Positions 53,610-62,355 of a stretch of 64,000 bases of DNA are shown piece by piece. Position 1 is the first letter of the stretch. Every line of letters starts with the position of its first letter. Origin of the DNA: Tolypothrix sp. PCC 7712. Its GTDB lineage: Bacteria; Cyanobacteriota; Cyanobacteriia; Cyanobacteriales; Nostocaceae. The notes beneath the pieces were generated by a model. It was given only the letters and a program-made list of their open reading frames with translations. It was not told where the DNA came from and made no database searches. The stretch is taken from positions 1,984,001 to 2,048,000 of the forward strand of contig NZ_CP063785.1 of the NCBI RefSeq assembly GCF_025860405.1. Reading direction: 5' to 3'. The position numbers were made by a program, and so were the translations under genes.

Positions 53610-53657
53610 TTTTTTCTTAACGCATTATTTTATCATTCTGTCAATGCGTTAGTCCTA

Positions 53658-54123
53658 ATAAATTAAAATTACATTAGCTGTAAACATTAATAAAAATCAA
53701 TCCAAAATCTGTCTTCTCCCAAAGGGAGAGGCTACGCCAAGGAAAGTTTGCTCAACGGGGGGAACCCCCGCACGCAACTTTCCGCAAAATCCCAAATTAA
53801 TTAACCCCCATTTCTCTCTACAGCTATGCGAGAGGATGGAGGTTAATTGATGTATTCAATAATGTCAAAATGCGACTTTAATAAAATATTAACTGTTTGT
53901 TTGAAAATAACAAACACAATAGCTTAAAATCTGAAAATTCCGACTTGCAAATGTCCTGAACACTTAATTAATAAATGACAGGTTAAATCAAAATAAAATT
54001 GAAAATCTAGAAACAGCGTACAAATTTGGTGTTGAGATTCATTTTTTACTTTTCATAATTCAGCCTTTTTGTACTAGTGCGTACATTTGAATTTTGAATT
54101 TTAAAGTTGAATCTTGCACTTCA
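53658..54123. other. Intergenic region with a GC-rich repeat
   Basis: These 466 bases lie between the insertion sequence and the HetZ-related gene. A GC-rich segment at about 53710-53785 contains CTCCCAAAGGGAG, GGGGGGAACCCCC and AAAGTTTGC...GCAACTTT palindromes and resembles other dispersed repeats. The remainder is AT-rich. I see no remnant of the interrupted Panacea-type gene. Confidence 0.55.
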
Positions 54124-55437
54124 TCAGCCTGTTTGAACTTCCAGATTGCCGTTACGGATAGCCCATGCTAGGTCTAACAGTTGAGTCCAACGCTTTTGCA
54201 GTTGTTTGGGGGTACATTTAAGTGTTTTAGCGATCGCTTGGTCGCTATGTCTGGCTGTTTTTAACTGCAAAATTTGCTGTTGCTGTTCAGTCAGTAGACC
54301 TAAAAAGGTTTGCCACTGTTGAGCAGATAAGCCCAATCTATGCTCTAAACCAGCACCTAACCATTGATGTACCAATTGCCAATGATGTTGCTTGGCGAAT
54401 TTTTCTACATGATATTTAAAGCGTTGTTGTAGATAATCGCGCTGACGGCTGGTGAGACCAAGAATTTGGTCAATTTCCGGTGCAGATAGGTCTTGTAATT
54501 TCAAGGTGAGGTAATCTACACAGTCAGATTGACCTTGAGATTCAAGATAATTAATTAACTCAGTAATAACGCGATCGCGTTCTGATTCTTCTGAGGGATC
54601 GAAGTTGGTTTGGGCGATCATCTGGGATCTCAGCTGTTGTACCGCCGAGTTACGCTGGTAGGCTTCGCCTTCTTCACTCTTAGCAGACTCTACCGCCATT
54701 TCAATATCTACGGTAGTTTCTTGGGGCTGGCGACGCGCAAAACCTTGGGCGCGTAAGATAATTAACTGCTGACTAGCGCTACCAGGTAAATTGATGCGGC
54801 GCTTGGCATACTGTTCTGTAAATGCCATGTATTCCGCTAATTGTAACTGAGTGCGTGGGGTGTAATCTTCAGCTAGTTCATTTTCCCGACGGAAAGCTTT
54901 GATAGCTTCGATATAAAAGGCTTGCAGAAAATCTTCAATCAGGTTGTAACGACCCTGAAATCCCATATCTGAGCCGGAAATAGTCACGTGACGGTAAACC
55001 ATAGCACCGAGACTGCTATGTAATTCTACCCGACCTCTGCGCGATCCCAGTTGGTAGTAACGCAGACATTTTTGCAAACGATGTCTCGCTAAAGTTAGCT
55101 GCCAAGCTTGGATTTCTCCCGAGGTTTGGATGCGGGCGCTTTTATCACAAATGCGTTCCACTTCCTTTGCTATGCGTTTTGCTACCGCTTGCACACACCC
55201 AGGTGCAGCTTTTACTTGGGCTTGAATTTCTTCAACTAGCAGTTGCATCAAAGTATTAATATTACTGGCTATTACTTCGTCAGTTGCAGCTTGGAAGTCA
55301 AAAGCGGATGTAGAAGTTGGTAGATTAGCAAGGTTAGCTTTCATAACTTTTTCCAGGAAATGGTATTGCACCTTATAACAATGTCGTTTCAGCACCTGAG
55401 TTGTTTCTTGATTGGTGAACATTTTTGTATTCATCAT
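54124..55437 (-). CDS. HetZ-related protein
   Basis: The protein of about 437 residues has no membrane segment. I recognise HetZ-family segments: LTLARHRLQKCLRYYQLGSR (about 113-132), GRVELHSSLGAMVYRHV, YNLIEDFLQAFYIEAIKAFR (about 163-182), LAEYMAFTEQYAKRRINLPG and LQDLSAPEIDQILGLTSRQR (about 311-330). The last part looks like a sigma-factor-type or HTH helix set. HetZ is a DNA-binding regulator of heterocyst differentiation; this protein is a paralogue-type relative whose role I do not know. Starts are ATG at 55437 or 55434, with GGGAG upstream. A TTG directly before is also in frame, and an internal ATG at residue 32 or so is possible. Confidence 0.8.
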   Translation of the reverse strand: MMNTKMFTNQETTQVLKRHCYKVQYHFLEKVMKANLANLPTSTSAFDFQAATDEVIASNINTLMQLLVEEIQAQVKAAPGCVQAVAKRIAKEVERICDKSARIQTSGEIQAWQLTLARHRLQKCLRYYQLGSRRGRVELHSSLGAMVYRHVTISGSDMGFQGRYNLIEDFLQAFYIEAIKAFRRENELAEDYTPRTQLQLAEYMAFTEQYAKRRINLPGSASQQLIILRAQGFARRQPQETTVDIEMAVESAKSEEGEAYQRNSAVQQLRSQMIAQTNFDPSEESERDRVITELINYLESQGQSDCVDYLTLKLQDLSAPEIDQILGLTSRQRDYLQQRFKYHVEKFAKQHHWQLVHQWLGAGLEHRLGLSAQQWQTFLGLLTEQQQQILQLKTARHSDQAIAKTLKCTPKQLQKRWTQLLDLAWAIRNGNLEVQTG

Positions 55438-55712
55438 CAAGACTCCCTGTGAGCACCGCTCACATATATGACTGTAGGCAATCTGAAAAGGTTACAGGGA
55501 AGGTATTGTGTCGGTTTTTTCAAAAGCAACCTCATGACTAGTAGCACAGGGGATTTATCATGATCTAAAATCAGCCAAAACTCTTGCTGCGCCGAACTTT
55601 GCCGTCAGCTGCTTCTAGCCGTTCTTCACCCTGTATTTAGGACAATTGTTAAACTGGAGCTTTTTTAATTAGATTTTCCGAAATCGACGAATTAGGTTGT
55701 GAATTATACTCT

Positions 55713-56378
55713 CTAAACCCATGCTGCTGCTGCTTCCCAACCTAAACCTTGTCGTGTAATCATTGGCTGATCTCCAGTTAGATCTAATATTGTTGACACT
55801 TCATATGTGGGTTCTTCGCCAGTGTCAACAATAATATCTACCAAGCTATCCAAACGGTCAAACAGTTCTACCTGAGACATATTAGAGTTGGCGCTAGCTT
55901 CAAATATCTCATCATCTTCCTCATCCTCATCTGGCGGCAAATGAGCGGAAGTAGAAATAATGGGATTGCCCAGTGCTGTCAGTAATGCTAAACATACAGT
56001 ATGGTCTGGTACTCGTATGCCAGTAGTTTTGCGCTTGGGATTTTGCGCTAGACGTGGTACTAACTTTGTTGCAGGTAACAAAAATGTGTAGGGCCCTGGA
56101 ATCAGGCGCTTCATAATTCGATAGCCTGTATCACTTACGAATGCATAAGTTGCCACATTTGACAGCGAAGGACATAAAAATGTCAGTGGTTTATCATTCG
56201 CTAGCTGCTTAATTTGCCGTACTCGTTCCACCGCCGATTTAGCATTTAAATCACAACCAATTGCATAGACTGTATCAGTAGGGTAGAGCATTACTGCGCC
56301 GCTAGAGAGTGCCGATTTTATTTCCTCTATTCGGCGGATTTGAGGATTATCAGGATGGACTGTGAAAATTTTTGCCAT
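55713..56378 (-). CDS. YrdC/Sua5/YciO-family protein
   Basis: The 221-residue protein has the Sua5-YciO-YrdC fold: LSSGAVMLYPTDTVYAIGCD (about 24-43), KQLANDKPLTFLC (about 57-69), RLIPGPYTFLLPA (about 90-102), GIRVPDHTVCLALL (about 119-132) and PIISTSAH (about 138-145). YrdC/Sua5 enzymes make threonylcarbamoyl-AMP for the t6A37 modification of tRNA; YciO members have weaker or different activity. An acidic insertion (DEDEEDDE, about 150-157) follows. There is no Sua5 C-terminal domain. The ATG is at 56376-56378. Confidence 0.87.
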   Translation of the reverse strand: MAKIFTVHPDNPQIRRIEEIKSALSSGAVMLYPTDTVYAIGCDLNAKSAVERVRQIKQLANDKPLTFLCPSLSNVATYAFVSDTGYRIMKRLIPGPYTFLLPATKLVPRLAQNPKRKTTGIRVPDHTVCLALLTALGNPIISTSAHLPPDEDEEDDEIFEASANSNMSQVELFDRLDSLVDIIVDTGEEPTYEVSTILDLTGDQPMITRQGLGWEAAAAWV

Positions 56379-56577
56379 AAAAAGTTTAGGAAGGAAAATT
56401 GAGGGTTGTACATTGCCAGGAAAATATAAAATTGAATACTAGGATAGGCAGTAAAGATAACTATATTTAAAACTGCGAAAACATCCTCAAAAGTTATTCA
56501 GTTGTCAGTTGTGAGTTATCAGCTTTTGCAATTTGTACTGTTAACTGATTACTATGTACTGATGAGTAATTTTATAT

Positions 56578-57855
56578 ATGACCACACTTGTTTATCTTCA
56601 ATGTCCATCGGGAATTTCCGGTGATATGTGTTTGGGGGCCTTGGTAAGTCTGGGTGTTCCCTTGGAGTATTTAAGTGAAAAACTCAACAAATTGGGAATT
56701 GCCAAGGAGTACGAATTAACAGCTCAATTAGTTCAGCATCATGATCATGGTCAGCAAGCAACTAAAGTCAATGTGGATTTAGTACATAATCACGCACACC
56801 ATGATCACGAACATAGTCATCATCATGGACGAAATCTGCCAGAAATAGAACGCATGATTTTGCAAGCCGAATTGCCACAAAGAGCAGAAGCTTGGAGTTT
56901 AGCTGTATTTCGCCAACTAGCAGTTGCAGAAGGGGCTGTACACGGCATCGCCCCAGAGAAAGTTCATTTTCATGAGGTGGGTGCCGTGGATGCAATTGTG
57001 GACATTGTTGGCACTTGCTTGGGGTTAGATTGGTTAGGCGTTGGGAGCGATCGCGCAGGATGGCCTTTACTTTACTGTTCAGCGTTTCCCACAGGCGGAG
57101 GCACAGTGCGTGCAGCGCATGGACAAATGGCAGTACCAGTACCCGCTGTCTTGAAATTGTGGGAAATGCGGGGTTGTCCAGTTTATAGCAACGGAATTGA
57201 GCGAGAATTAGTAACACCTACGGGAGCTGCGATCGCCACTACTTTGGCAAGAGAATTCGGTTCACCACCACCAATCACCATCAAGCAGGTAGGATTGGGA
57301 GCAGGTTCGATAAATTTGCCCATCCCCAATATACTACGCATGTGGCTGGGTGAAAGCAGCAGTTTACAGGGAGATATCAGCAGTTATGACGATACTAGCC
57401 CTACTCTCGAAAGCATTTCGGTACTAGAAACTCAAATTGATGACTTAAATCCCCAAGCAATTGGCTATGTATTTGAAGCATTATTTGCCGCAGGTGCAGT
57501 GGATGTCTTCACTCAATCTATAGGGATGAAAAAATCTCGTCCCGGAATATTGCTCACTGTCATTTGTCATCCAGAAAATTTACTCAACTGTGAAGCAATT
57601 TTATTTCGGGAAACTACTACTTTAGGAGTTCGCCGCACAACTCAGCAACGGGCAATTTTACAAAGAGAAATTCAACAAGTAGAAACTGAATATGGCACAG
57701 TTCGCGTTAAGGTAGCTTGGCAATCTAAAGGTGTTCTAGCTAATGTCCAGCCAGAATACGAAGATTGTGCAGAATTAGCACGCAAACATCATATTCCTTG
57801 GCGCGAAATTCAACGGCTAGCGCTGCAAAGTTGGTATTTAAAAACAACCAGCTAA
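56578..57855 (+). CDS. larC: Nickel-pincer cofactor biosynthesis protein LarC
   Basis: The 425-residue protein begins with the LarC/DUF111 signature QCPSGISGDMCLGALVSLG and has a His-rich loop (about 54-84, HNHAHHDHEHSHHHG) expected to bind nickel. KVHFHEVGAVDAIVDIVGTC (about 129-148) and the CTP-related LVTPTGAAIATTL (about 212-224) follow. LarC inserts nickel into the pyridinium-dithiocarboxylate cofactor of lactate racemase and related LarA enzymes. No larA, larB or larE is in the window. It is intact, with no sign of the programmed frameshift (LarC1/LarC2) known in lactobacilli. The ATG is at 56578. Confidence 0.92.
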   Translation: MTTLVYLQCPSGISGDMCLGALVSLGVPLEYLSEKLNKLGIAKEYELTAQLVQHHDHGQQATKVNVDLVHNHAHHDHEHSHHHGRNLPEIERMILQAELPQRAEAWSLAVFRQLAVAEGAVHGIAPEKVHFHEVGAVDAIVDIVGTCLGLDWLGVGSDRAGWPLLYCSAFPTGGGTVRAAHGQMAVPVPAVLKLWEMRGCPVYSNGIERELVTPTGAAIATTLAREFGSPPPITIKQVGLGAGSINLPIPNILRMWLGESSSLQGDISSYDDTSPTLESISVLETQIDDLNPQAIGYVFEALFAAGAVDVFTQSIGMKKSRPGILLTVICHPENLLNCEAILFRETTTLGVRRTTQQRAILQREIQQVETEYGTVRVKVAWQSKGVLANVQPEYEDCAELARKHHIPWREIQRLALQSWYLKTTS

Positions 57856-58157
57856 GTTGTTCAAGCAAAGGGGAAAGGGGGCAAAGGGTAAGGGTTAAGG
57901 GAAAAACCTTTAACCTTTTGCCTAAATTTAAGCAGTATTCTTGGATCTACTTATAGCGTTCCTATTTCAGTTGTGAAAAATATCGGTTTTGGCTGTTGAC
58001 GGTTGACTGCTGACTGTCAACAGTTAACTGTTAACAACCCTTCAGAGCAGATTTCACAAATCATTTAGGATTGCTATATTGATTGCAAACATAAAAAATA
58101 GGGCAAGCATTTCGCCCACCCTGAATTTCTTTTAACCGATGAGTGATTTTGATGAAC
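57856..58157. other. Intergenic region between convergent larC and lipoprotein genes
   Basis: A purine-rich then pyrimidine-rich run at about 57868-57925 (GGGTAAGGGTTAAGGG opposite CCTTTAACC) may form a terminator-like hairpin for larC. It is followed by a MITE-like element (57953-58077) and a short AGGGC...GCCC hairpin near 58101-58122. Confidence 0.55.
57953..58077. mobile_element. MITE-like element, about 125 bp
   Basis: Imperfect terminal inverted repeats ATAGCGTTCCTATTTCAGTT then GTGAAA, and the complement of ATAGCAATCCTAAATGATTT then GTGAAA, enclose a core of TTGAC/GTCAA/GTTAA mini-palindromes. A partial copy lies at 8355-8425. There is no open frame, so it would depend on a transposase elsewhere. 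Confidence 0.65.
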
Positions 58158-58697
58158 TTATCTCAATGTTTTATTTACAGCATCACCTGCATTTCTACCT
58201 AAGTCTTCAGCAGCATTTTGAGTGTTTTCTTTGATGTTTTCAAGACCGCGCTTGGTTCCTTTAGCAACACCTTCACCTACTTCTGCGGCAGAACTACCGA
58301 TATCTTCACCCAAGTTTTTCACTCTTTGACCAAAGGGTGTGCCTTGCCGATAGTTTTCTACATATTGTCCTGTGCTATCAATGCTTTTTTCATCTATGTT
58401 TCTTTGAGAATTATCCCGCAAAGCTTTAGCTCTTGCTTCTGCTGCTTTTTCATCTCCACGGGCGCGGGGATCTATATCACTAAAGTTATTCATGCCACCT
58501 TGAGGAGAGGCGAGATCATAACTCTTTGTGGGATCATAGCGTTCAGCATTGGGTGGTTGAGAACCAGGTTGTGAAGGTTGTCCAGCTATTGTAGGACGGT
58601 TACAAGCTTGTGTGACTAATAGAAGGATTCCTGCTAAGAAAACTCCTACAATTTTCACCGGACGAAAGTTTTGTAGCCAAGCTGTGAATTTTTTCAT
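58158..58697 (-). CDS. Hydrophilic lipoprotein with LEA-like helical tail
   Basis: The 179-residue protein starts with a signal peptide and a lipobox (LLLVTQAC, Cys about 32). The mature part is hydrophilic and probably disordered up to about residue 115. It then has a low-hydrophobicity helix with repeated acidic/basic/Ala/Gly units (GEDIGSSAAEVGEGVAKGTK, then LENIKENTQNAAEDLGRNAG), reminiscent of LEA or hydrophilin proteins linked to desiccation. Function is unknown. The start ATG at 58695-58697 follows AGGAG. Its upstream neighbour at 58776 is a similar lipoprotein in the same orientation, 78 bases away. Confidence 0.75.
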   Translation of the reverse strand: MKKFTAWLQNFRPVKIVGVFLAGILLLVTQACNRPTIAGQPSQPGSQPPNAERYDPTKSYDLASPQGGMNNFSDIDPRARGDEKAAEARAKALRDNSQRNIDEKSIDSTGQYVENYRQGTPFGQRVKNLGEDIGSSAAEVGEGVAKGTKRGLENIKENTQNAAEDLGRNAGDAVNKTLR

Positions 58698-58775
58698 GAT
58701 GTTACTCCTTGCATTTTCTGACTAAATTATTGGACTGTAATTCCAATACTCAACTTCAGTAACCAAATAAATTTC

Positions 58776-59342
58776 TTATCTGCCTACTGCTGGATCTTTT
58801 TGTAATTCAGGTCTCGCACTTGCTTCATCTGCTTTCTCTTTTAAAAAGCCAGAAGCTTCTTTCACATTTTCTTTGACAGTATCAATACGGTCTTTAATGC
58901 GAGTGCCTACATTTGGTTCGCGCTGAATTAAACCACCTGCTTCAGGTTGTTGAAAATTCTTTTCGGTAATCAGGGGTAATTCACCTTCTTTTAACACTCT
59001 ACCTGTTGGTGTTTCTGCACCAGGGTAAAGTATTTTGGATTCTTGATTAGTGGCAATTAACAGTCCTGAAATTGGTTCTAAGCTAGCTTGGTCACGTTCA
59101 TTCCGGCTGCTAGAGTTAGTAACTTTAGGATCGGTGGACATTCTATAATTGGTATATTTATCTCCACCGTTTTTATATGGATTGTTTGCACCGCCAGCTT
59201 GTACAGCTGGATTTTGAGGATTTGCACCTTGTGCATTTGCTCCAGTACAAGCAGTACTAACTATCAAAAATAGACTGGCCACGCAGACAGTTAAAATTTG
59301 GCGCAGTCGTAGTTTTTTCCATAAAGCTGTCAAACGATTCAC
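58776..59342 (-). CDS. Lipoprotein, DUF6658-like
   Basis: The 188-residue protein has a signal peptide and a lipobox (LIVSTAC, Cys about 32). The mature part has a Gly/Asn/Gln-rich region with GGANNPYKNGGDKYTNYRMS (about 50-69), then ESKILYPGAETPTGR, EAGGLIQREPNVGTRIKDRI (about 134-153) and an amphipathic C-terminal helix ending ARPELQKDP. I recognise a cyanobacterial family annotated as DUF6658; no function is known. The start is GTG at 59340-59342, placed by AGGAGG five bases upstream. The longer frame to 59387 runs across that site. It is the likely first gene of a two-lipoprotein unit. Confidence 0.78.
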   Translation of the reverse strand: MNRLTALWKKLRLRQILTVCVASLFLIVSTACTGANAQGANPQNPAVQAGGANNPYKNGGDKYTNYRMSTDPKVTNSSSRNERDQASLEPISGLLIATNQESKILYPGAETPTGRVLKEGELPLITEKNFQQPEAGGLIQREPNVGTRIKDRIDTVKENVKEASGFLKEKADEASARPELQKDPAVGR

Positions 59343-59927
59343 TAAATCCTCCTTGCAACTATCAGCAAGCCAATTGACGCTGAACATGATTTGTTTGTCA
59401 GCGAAATTTGCACTTGATTTAGTTGAGCAACGTTGTGTTCAACAATTATCAACAATAGAAAGTTTAAAAATGCTTTTCCTCTAGCGTAAGTCACATTCTG
59501 ATAGCGACCAATACACTATTTTTATCTAACTATGGAGAGAGATTATCTAAGATAATTAGCTTGTAATCCTGATGGTACCTACTATTAAGCTACGCATCAC
59601 AGTATATGCTCTTGATTGTAAATTTGATTTTTAATTTATACTTTCTAATAAAAGCTTGTTAAAGAATATTAAATATTCGAGTTATGATGAAGATAGTTAG
59701 TAAAATACTCTTTTATTTTTCCGGAAGTAGCTAGTAAGTGGGCGTTTAGTTAACTAAATTGAATGCAACTAAACTCAAATCATAAACTTGATGTTAGGTT
59801 TTGTTTATTAACCCAAGTTCTACAGTTTTCAGTTTTTCTCTCCCACTCAACCATAATATTAATCAGCTGATGTAACATAAAATTTGAGATGTTCAGCCTG
59901 AAGGTATTTAATCGTTAAATTGCTGGA
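59343..59927. other. Intergenic region, nothing recognised
   Basis: These 585 AT-rich bases lie between the divergent lipoprotein and UPF0104 genes. I see no repeat of the kinds found elsewhere in the window, no RNA gene and no clear promoter. Both promoters should be here. Confidence 0.5.
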
Positions 59928-60851
59928 ATGTGGAAAAAAATTTTACGTTGGATAATTTTAGGCGGAACGCTGGTTTTTTTAGGCAAAGCCTTAAAAGATC
60001 ATTGGCAAGAAGTAACAAACATCCAGATTGATACAGATGGATGGGCAATTTTAGCGATCGCAACTGGTGTGACTTTACTTGCACATACCTGGGCTGGCTG
60101 GATATGGACTTGGGTTCTCAAAGATTTAAATCAACCTGTAGTATCCATTCAATTAATTCAGGTATATCTCAAAACAAACATTGCTAAGTATTTACCAGGC
60201 AATATTTGGCATCACTACGGCAGAATTGTAGCGGCAAAAAATGCTACAGGTTCTACTGGGGCTGCGACTTTAAGTGTCGTACTAGAACCACTCCTGATGG
60301 CTGCGGCTGCTTTAATTATCGTACTTGTATTTGGTACGCAATTGACTGCTGCCAATACCAATATTTTGTTTTTAATATTGCAATTTCTGTGTTTGGCTGT
60401 GGTGCTTTGTGCGCTTCATCCCTGGTTTTTGAACCCAGTCATTCACTTTGTACATAAATTGAAAGAGAAAAAGCTGGATCGACAGGGTAGCGACTCCAGT
60501 AGCAATCTGCGTATTGAACGCTATCCTGTACGCCCTTTATTAGGAGAATTAGCCTTTTTAGGGTTGCGTGGGGCTGGGTTTATCTTAACTCTATTTGCCT
60601 TGGGGCCTTTGAATGCGGGTCAAATTCCTTTATTGCTAGGGGCGTTTAGTTTCGCCTGGCTACTGGGGTTTGTTGTTCCTGGCGCGCCTGGGGGATTGGG
60701 TGTATTTGAAGCCACTGCGATCGCACTTTTGCAAAATCATTTTCCTGCGGCTGTGGTGATTAGTGCGATCGCTCTCTATCGTTTAATTAGTATTGTCGCT
60801 GAAACTGCTGGTGCGGCTCTAGCTTGGCTTGATGAATACCTAGCTCAATAG
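59928..60851 (+). CDS. UPF0104 / lysylphosphatidylglycerol synthase TM-domain family protein
   Basis: The 307-residue protein has about seven to eight membrane helices and lacks any catalytic soluble domain. Family motifs are YLKTNIAKYLPGNIWHHYGR (about 82-101), a conserved EPLLMA in the fourth helix, and FVVPGAPGGLGVFEATAIAL (about 249-268). The family is the flippase-like membrane part of MprF and its stand-alone relatives, thought to move lipids or lipid-linked sugars. The substrate is unknown. The ATG is at 59928, and it ends 12 bases before a MITE-like element. Confidence 0.85.
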   Translation: MWKKILRWIILGGTLVFLGKALKDHWQEVTNIQIDTDGWAILAIATGVTLLAHTWAGWIWTWVLKDLNQPVVSIQLIQVYLKTNIAKYLPGNIWHHYGRIVAAKNATGSTGAATLSVVLEPLLMAAAALIIVLVFGTQLTAANTNILFLILQFLCLAVVLCALHPWFLNPVIHFVHKLKEKKLDRQGSDSSSNLRIERYPVRPLLGELAFLGLRGAGFILTLFALGPLNAGQIPLLLGAFSFAWLLGFVVPGAPGGLGVFEATAIALLQNHFPAAVVISAIALYRLISIVAETAGAALAWLDEYLAQ

Positions 60852-60862
60852 TTTATTGTATT

Positions 60863-60988
60863 AGGACTTACGCAAAAGTTACGGAATTACGTCATTACCA
60901 GCGTAGTGACGTAATCGCCTAAAATTATGGGATTGCTTCCCTACAATACGTTCCGGTCGCAATGACAAATTTTGCTTGGGTAAGTCCT
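60863..60988. mobile_element. 126-bp MITE-like element, copy A
   Basis: It is bounded by AGGACTTACGCAA and the complementary end ...TAAGTCCT, with an internal ATTACGTC/GACGTAAT stem. It is about 94 percent identical to copy B at 62502-62627 (about seven differences by eye), in the same orientation. TGTATT lies directly before it and one base after its end, a possible target duplication. Confidence 0.85.
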
Positions 60989-61020
60989 GTGTATTTTTTG
61001 CATGACAAAATTATTAATTC

Positions 61021-62355
61021 TCAGTCATCCATTTTTGATTGAGAAAATACTCGATAATCATCTATATTCTCTGAATTTAATGTTTCTACTTCTGTCACAT
61101 GTTCGTTGATTTTTATCAATGTGTATTCTACATTTTCAGCATAAATTGCAAATGTAATATTAAAAAACTCTAAAAAATTAATAAACTTTTGGCATTCTTC
61201 TTCTGGCAAATTTTCATAGTATCTAATTAAGTGAGCAATTTTAATTTCTAAATGGCTACGTGCGTTTTCACAAATTAAAATAATTTTTAATAGTAAAATT
61301 ATTAATGTTAGAGGATGTCTTTGAGAAATCAACAAACTAAATAATGCTGATGGTTCTGTGCCGTTCTCTATAGTTAAACAATCAATTAATCGATTACAAA
61401 TTCTCAGGAATAAGTTAGGAGTAACAATCTTTTCATCAGCCTCTTTTTTCCAGGAAGATAGAGTTTCTGATAATTGCTGCATCACAGTGTCTGTACAACC
61501 TTGGGATGCTATAGTAAAAAATAAATAATTTTGCAGACTTTGTTTAAAATCTTTTAATTTCTGATTTTCTGTTTGTTTGATAAATATATTAGCAATATTT
61601 TCATAACTAAATCTACCTTTTTTAACCAAAATAATTTTAATTATTCTGATAATATTATCACCCAAAAGGCTAGGATTTTTGTAGCGAAATTTACTAGATG
61701 CGGAAGACTGAGAGCGAGCAATATACATCGCTAATTCAAATTTAAATTTGTCCTTCATCTGCCTAGAGAGCTTTCTTGCTACCTCTTGTTGCTCTCTGGG
61801 TTTCTTGTCGTCAAAAGCTTGTGCCGATAATAAATAAGAAGTATAGCGATTAGCCCAGTTACTTTTAGTTGCTGAATTATTTACTTGTTTTTTGTATTTT
61901 TCAGCCAATAATTTGATGTCTTTGTAATCTTGGCTATTAATAAAATTTTTTAACCAAATCTTGTGTATTATCTCGTCACGGCTATTAGTTTGGGTTTTAT
62001 CTTGATAATCATCAAATAATTTAATTAATTCGTGGATATATTTATATCGTCTTTGAGCTTCCCAGTTATTTACTAATATATAAAAGCAACGTTTGATCGT
62101 ATAGCTAAAATCTTTTTCTTTCTTCATGAAAGAAATTCTGTATAATCCAGTCGATTTAGCTAAATTAGGCGAATCCTTGAAATCTATAAATAAACTTTTA
62201 AACTCTTGCAACGTATCATCTGGTTGCCATTTTTGCACTATTCCTACAAGAAAGCTGTAAAGCCTTTCTTGTGCAATTTGCAGAGTCATTGGTTGAGACT
62301 TGCTTTTAACAATATCCTGCTCTTCCTGACTAATGTCTAAACCATTAATTGCCAT
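61021..62355 (-). CDS. Orphan protein of unknown function, flanked by direct MITE copies
   Basis: The 444-residue protein is soluble, with no signal peptide, probably all-helical, and rich in Lys, Ile and Asn. I recognise no domain or catalytic motif. Segments that stand out are LQIAQERLYSFLVGIVQKWQ (about 24-43), FKSLFIDFKDS, FYILVNNWEAQRRYKYIHEL (about 91-110) and a late HPLTLIILLLKIILICENAR (about 350-369), hydrophobic but flanked by charge. Base composition is much more AT-rich than neighbours. The start is ATG at 62353-62355; a TTG at 62365-62367 is also in frame. It lies 32 bases from copy A and about 146 bases from copy B of the 126-bp element. A cyanobacterial conserved hypothetical is likely. 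Confidence 0.75.
   Translation of the reverse strand: MAINGLDISQEEQDIVKSKSQPMTLQIAQERLYSFLVGIVQKWQPDDTLQEFKSLFIDFKDSPNLAKSTGLYRISFMKKEKDFSYTIKRCFYILVNNWEAQRRYKYIHELIKLFDDYQDKTQTNSRDEIIHKIWLKNFINSQDYKDIKLLAEKYKKQVNNSATKSNWANRYTSYLLSAQAFDDKKPREQQEVARKLSRQMKDKFKFELAMYIARSQSSASSKFRYKNPSLLGDNIIRIIKIILVKKGRFSYENIANIFIKQTENQKLKDFKQSLQNYLFFTIASQGCTDTVMQQLSETLSSWKKEADEKIVTPNLFLRICNRLIDCLTIENGTEPSALFSLLISQRHPLTLIILLLKIILICENARSHLEIKIAHLIRYYENLPEEECQKFINFLEFFNITFAIYAENVEYTLIKINEHVTEVETLNSENIDDYRVFSQSKMDD

Larger units (their letters stand above)
52461..53657 (-). mobile_element. Complete IS4/IS701-like insertion sequence (1197 bp)
   Basis: Perfect 19-bp terminal inverted repeats TAGGACTAACGCATTGACA (52461-52479 and 53639-53657, complement) enclose a single transposase gene. 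A target duplication is not clear: with these ends the flanks share only AT. The element has cut the Panacea-type gene. Its ends are similar over the first dozen bases to those of the MITE-like elements at 60863 and 62502. Confidence 0.88.

Noticed and set aside
54124..55437. Assignment as HetZ itself
   Set aside because: The core matches, but the N-terminus differs and the neighbouring patU/hetP-type genes expected around hetZ are missing, so I call it HetZ-related.
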